Assembly: GCA_947474205.1 (NCBI GenBank)
Contig: CANJIC010000160.1
Coordinates: 1-5,226, forward strand
From: Planctomycetaceae bacterium
Lineage (GTDB): Bacteria; Planctomycetota; Phycisphaerae; Phycisphaerales; SM1A02
Length of the DNA: 5,226 nucleotides
Direction: 5' to 3'
Part shown: one piece after another, positions 5,115-5,226 of the stretch
Numbering within the stretch: position 1 is the first letter of the stretch
Layout of the letters: every line of letters begins with the position of its first letter
Notes under the pieces: model-generated
Told to the model about the DNA's origin: nothing
The model's input: the letters and a program-made list of their open reading frames with translations, nothing else
Databases searched by the model: none
Translations under genes and position numbers: made by a program

Positions 5115-5181
5115 GCCTGACTTTCGCGTGAAAGCAGGCACATAGTTGGGTGTTGCGGCCACCCTCACTCCCCAAAGGGGA
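5115..5181 (+). promoter_or_regulatory. Structured rplI leader with three hairpins in series
   Basis: Hairpin 1 pairs GCCTG (5115-5119) and CTTTC (5121-5125) with GAAAG (5130-5134) and CAGGC (5135-5139): ten base pairs with one bulged A and loop GCGT. Hairpin 2 pairs GGGTG (5148-5152) with CACCC (5160-5164). Hairpin 3 pairs TCCCC (5169-5173) with GGGGA (5177-5181) around AAA and covers the upstream half of the rplI Shine-Dalgarno region (GGGGAAGGA, 5177-5185; ATG at 5193). None has a T tract. This suggests translational control of rplI, but no known leader family is recognised and I find no convincing promoter between 5092 and 5115. Confidence 0.45.
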
Positions 5182-5192
5182 AGGACAGCGTC

Positions 5193-5226
5193 ATGGCAAA
5201 GCGAAATGTTGAGTTACTTTTAAATA
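5193..5226 (+). CDS. rplI: 50S ribosomal protein L9, N-terminal fragment
   Basis: Eleven codons remain before the window edge, reading MAKRNVELLLN. This resembles the first beta strand of bL9 in its longer MAK-N-ELLL form, which I associate with Planctomycetota; E. coli L9 begins MQVILL. The ATG lies 7 bases after GGGGAAGGA (5177-5185). Its place after ssb fits the usual rpsF-ssb-(rpsR)-rplI order. The call rests on very few residues plus context. Confidence 0.78.
   Translation, partial: MAKRNVELLLN

Noticed and set aside
4748..5131. 127-residue Cys-rich frame with a hydrophobic, membrane-like stretch
   Set aside because: It starts at GTG without a ribosome binding site, is built largely of 13-bp and 42-bp repeats, and runs through the intrinsic terminator and into the first rplI leader hairpin. 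An internal ATG at 4847 also lacks a ribosome binding site. A small membrane protein cannot be excluded fully.

Overview
This window is a compact bacterial housekeeping locus. It holds a tRNA-Gln gene followed by six complete genes and the first codons of a seventh, all on the + strand. The recognised genes are a short, uridyltransferase-only glmU homologue, prs, rplY (L25/CTC), pth, rpsF, ssb and the start of rplI. The order glmU-prs-rplY(ctc)-pth matches the classical B. subtilis gcaD-prs-ctc-spoVC cluster. Joined to rpsF-ssb-rplI without rpsR, and with an L9 that begins MAKRNVELLL, it most resembles Planctomycetota, perhaps the Phycisphaerae. That placement is an inference from gene order and protein style, not a database result.

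Layout. Positions 1-213 hold no recognisable gene, but they contain a hairpin (59-83), a near-perfect 18-bp palindrome (155-172) and a weak promoter candidate just before tRNA-Gln(UUG) at 214-284. No terminator separates the tRNA from glmU (354-1148), so the tRNA may lead the operon transcript. glmU and prs (1145-2128) overlap by ATGA, and both start inside the same 16-nt sequence. rplY (2192-2881), pth (2897-3496) and rpsF (3578-4021) follow with short gaps. Past rpsF come two extra hairpins and a strong intrinsic terminator (4124-4155). ssb (4254-4703) then starts with a strong Shine-Dalgarno sequence and a probable promoter of its own. A 489-bp gap follows, with GT-rich tandem repeats, overlapping hairpins and a second intrinsic terminator (5067-5091). 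After that terminator comes a short structured leader with three hairpins in series, then rplI from 5193, cut by the window edge.

How the genes work together. GlmU supplies UDP-GlcNAc for the cell envelope, and Prs makes PRPP for nucleotides, histidine, tryptophan and NAD. L25, S6 and L9 are ribosomal proteins, Pth recycles peptidyl-tRNA and SSB protects single-stranded DNA. This is a growth-linked set. The two terminators suggest at least three transcription units: tRNA/glmU to rpsF, ssb plus its 3' region, and rplI.

I found no mobile element, CRISPR array, defence system or other clearly new protein system. The signals that stand out are non-coding: the ssb-rplI gap, the rplI leader, the rpsF-ssb hairpins, the palindrome before the tRNA, and the initiation sequence shared by glmU and prs.
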